Positions 63,639 through 64,000 of a stretch of DNA of 64,000 nucleotides are shown piece after piece. Source of the DNA: Limnohabitans sp. B9-3 (GTDB lineage Bacteria; Pseudomonadota; Gammaproteobacteria; Burkholderiales; Burkholderiaceae_C); assembly GCF_002778325.1 (NCBI RefSeq), contig NZ_NESI01000004.1, positions 124,001 through 188,000 on the forward strand. The letters are read 5' to 3'. The position numbers and the translations under genes were made by a program. The number at the start of each line of letters is the position of its first letter. Position 1 is the stretch's first letter. Below the pieces are notes generated by a model. That model did no database searches, was not told the DNA's origin, and worked only from the letters and a program-made list of their open reading frames with translations.

Positions 63639-64000
63639 TTAATCGTGCTTGTGCAAAGCGCGCCAGCCCAATCGCAGGTCTAAAGCCTCGGATTTGCGCA
63701 CGACAGACTCGTAGCCCATATCGCCGAAATCGGCGGCATCTAAATGCAAATAATTGGCTGACTTCACACTGGGTTGAGGCCAGCTGTCGGGAGGCGTTGG
63801 TGCAGACGCTTTCAATTCAAAACGCACGGTCGTTCCACCCTTCGCTTCACGCACCAAGAGGTGAGGCAGTTGCAAAGCCGGCCACCAATCTACCGTCACG
63901 CGTTCTCGCCCCAATTGCCCACGCAAGCGCACACGAGCTTGACTTCCTTGGCCGTAGCGGGACACCACCTTGAGTTGCGACAACTCAGTGGGGTCGACAA
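63639..64000 (-). CDS. Hypothetical protein, 5' partial at window edge
   Basis: The reading frame enters from the right edge (no start is visible; the first in-frame TTG at 63983 is probably internal) and ends at 63639. The visible 120 residues (VVSRYGQGSQARVRLRGQLG, WWPALQLPHLLVREAKGGTT) are not recognised. It is convergent with the glucosidase gene, with a 78-base gap that shows nothing clear. Confidence 0.5.
   Translation of the reverse strand, partial: VDPTELSQLKVVSRYGQGSQARVRLRGQLGRERVTVDWWPALQLPHLLVREAKGGTTVRFELKASAPTPPDSWPQPSVKSANYLHLDAADFGDMGYESVVRKSEALDLRLGWRALHKHD

Noticed and set aside
1-64000. CRISPR arrays, rRNA genes, prophage, integrases or insertion sequences
   Set aside because: No regularly spaced repeats, rRNA-like segments, or transposase/integrase reading frames were seen on either strand.

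Overview
The window looks like chromosomal DNA of a freshwater-type betaproteobacterium of the order Burkholderiales, family Comamonadaceae (a Limnohabitans/Rhodoferax-like relative). This is inferred from protein resemblance and gene order (rpsO-pnp-qor-tpiA-secG-tRNA-Leu-nuoA..N), not from any database search. Genes are dense, almost every gap is under 250 bases, and I see no insertion sequence, prophage, rRNA operon or CRISPR array.

Layout. (1) 1-12671, minus strand: the complex I operon nuoA-nuoM; nuoM runs off the left edge. (2) 12672-20275, minus strand: tRNA-Leu(GAG), secG, tpiA, a quinone oxidoreductase, pnp, rpsO with structured leaders, a lone periplasmic ligand-binding protein, and tsaD. 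(3) 20302-29691: a light and DNA-damage island. It has a MerR-type regulator resembling class II LitR (no cobalamin motif), a CRY-DASH photolyase, a SOUL protein, an SOS operon umuD-cho-umuC behind a LexA box, a DUF2256 mini-protein coupled to a second photolyase, and an iron-sulfur (6-4)-type photolyase. (4) 29731-33561: monomeric isocitrate dehydrogenase, two small lipoprotein genes (one frameshifted exactly at a perfect 22-bp inverted repeat) and a divergent XRE regulator. (5) 33629-45123, plus strand: nitrate assimilation, with a NasT-type ANTAR antiterminator, a sigma-54 promoter and terminator leader, a nitrate ABC transporter, NirB, NirD, NasA, a TrpD2-like protein and a siroheme methyltransferase. 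(6) 45214-48853: an SDR enzyme, then a bicarbonate-transporter-like gene (SbtA family) with a DUF6671 gene, divergent from a CbbR-like LysR regulator. (7) 48863-56884: housekeeping genes (rpsU, yqeY, pmbA, darP, mogA, cysE, trmJ, suhB). (8) 57049-63560: a sugar ABC transporter operon ending in a GH31 alpha-glucosidase, followed by a partial unknown gene.

How the parts work together. The nitrate cluster is a complete uptake-to-ammonium route. Its control region predicts two layers: sigma-54 (nitrogen-limitation) initiation, then NasT antitermination. The DNA-repair island joins light-driven direct reversal with SOS-driven mutagenic bypass and back-up nucleotide excision, so both answers to sunlight damage sit in one 9-kb block with two candidate operators (a palindrome before the LitR-like gene and a LexA box). 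The sugar operon imports an oligosaccharide, probably an alpha-glucoside, and hydrolyses it in the cytoplasm.

Limits: assignments rest on motifs and remembered family sequences. Start codons were moved where ribosome binding sites or family N-termini argued for it, and promoters and hairpins are by eye.
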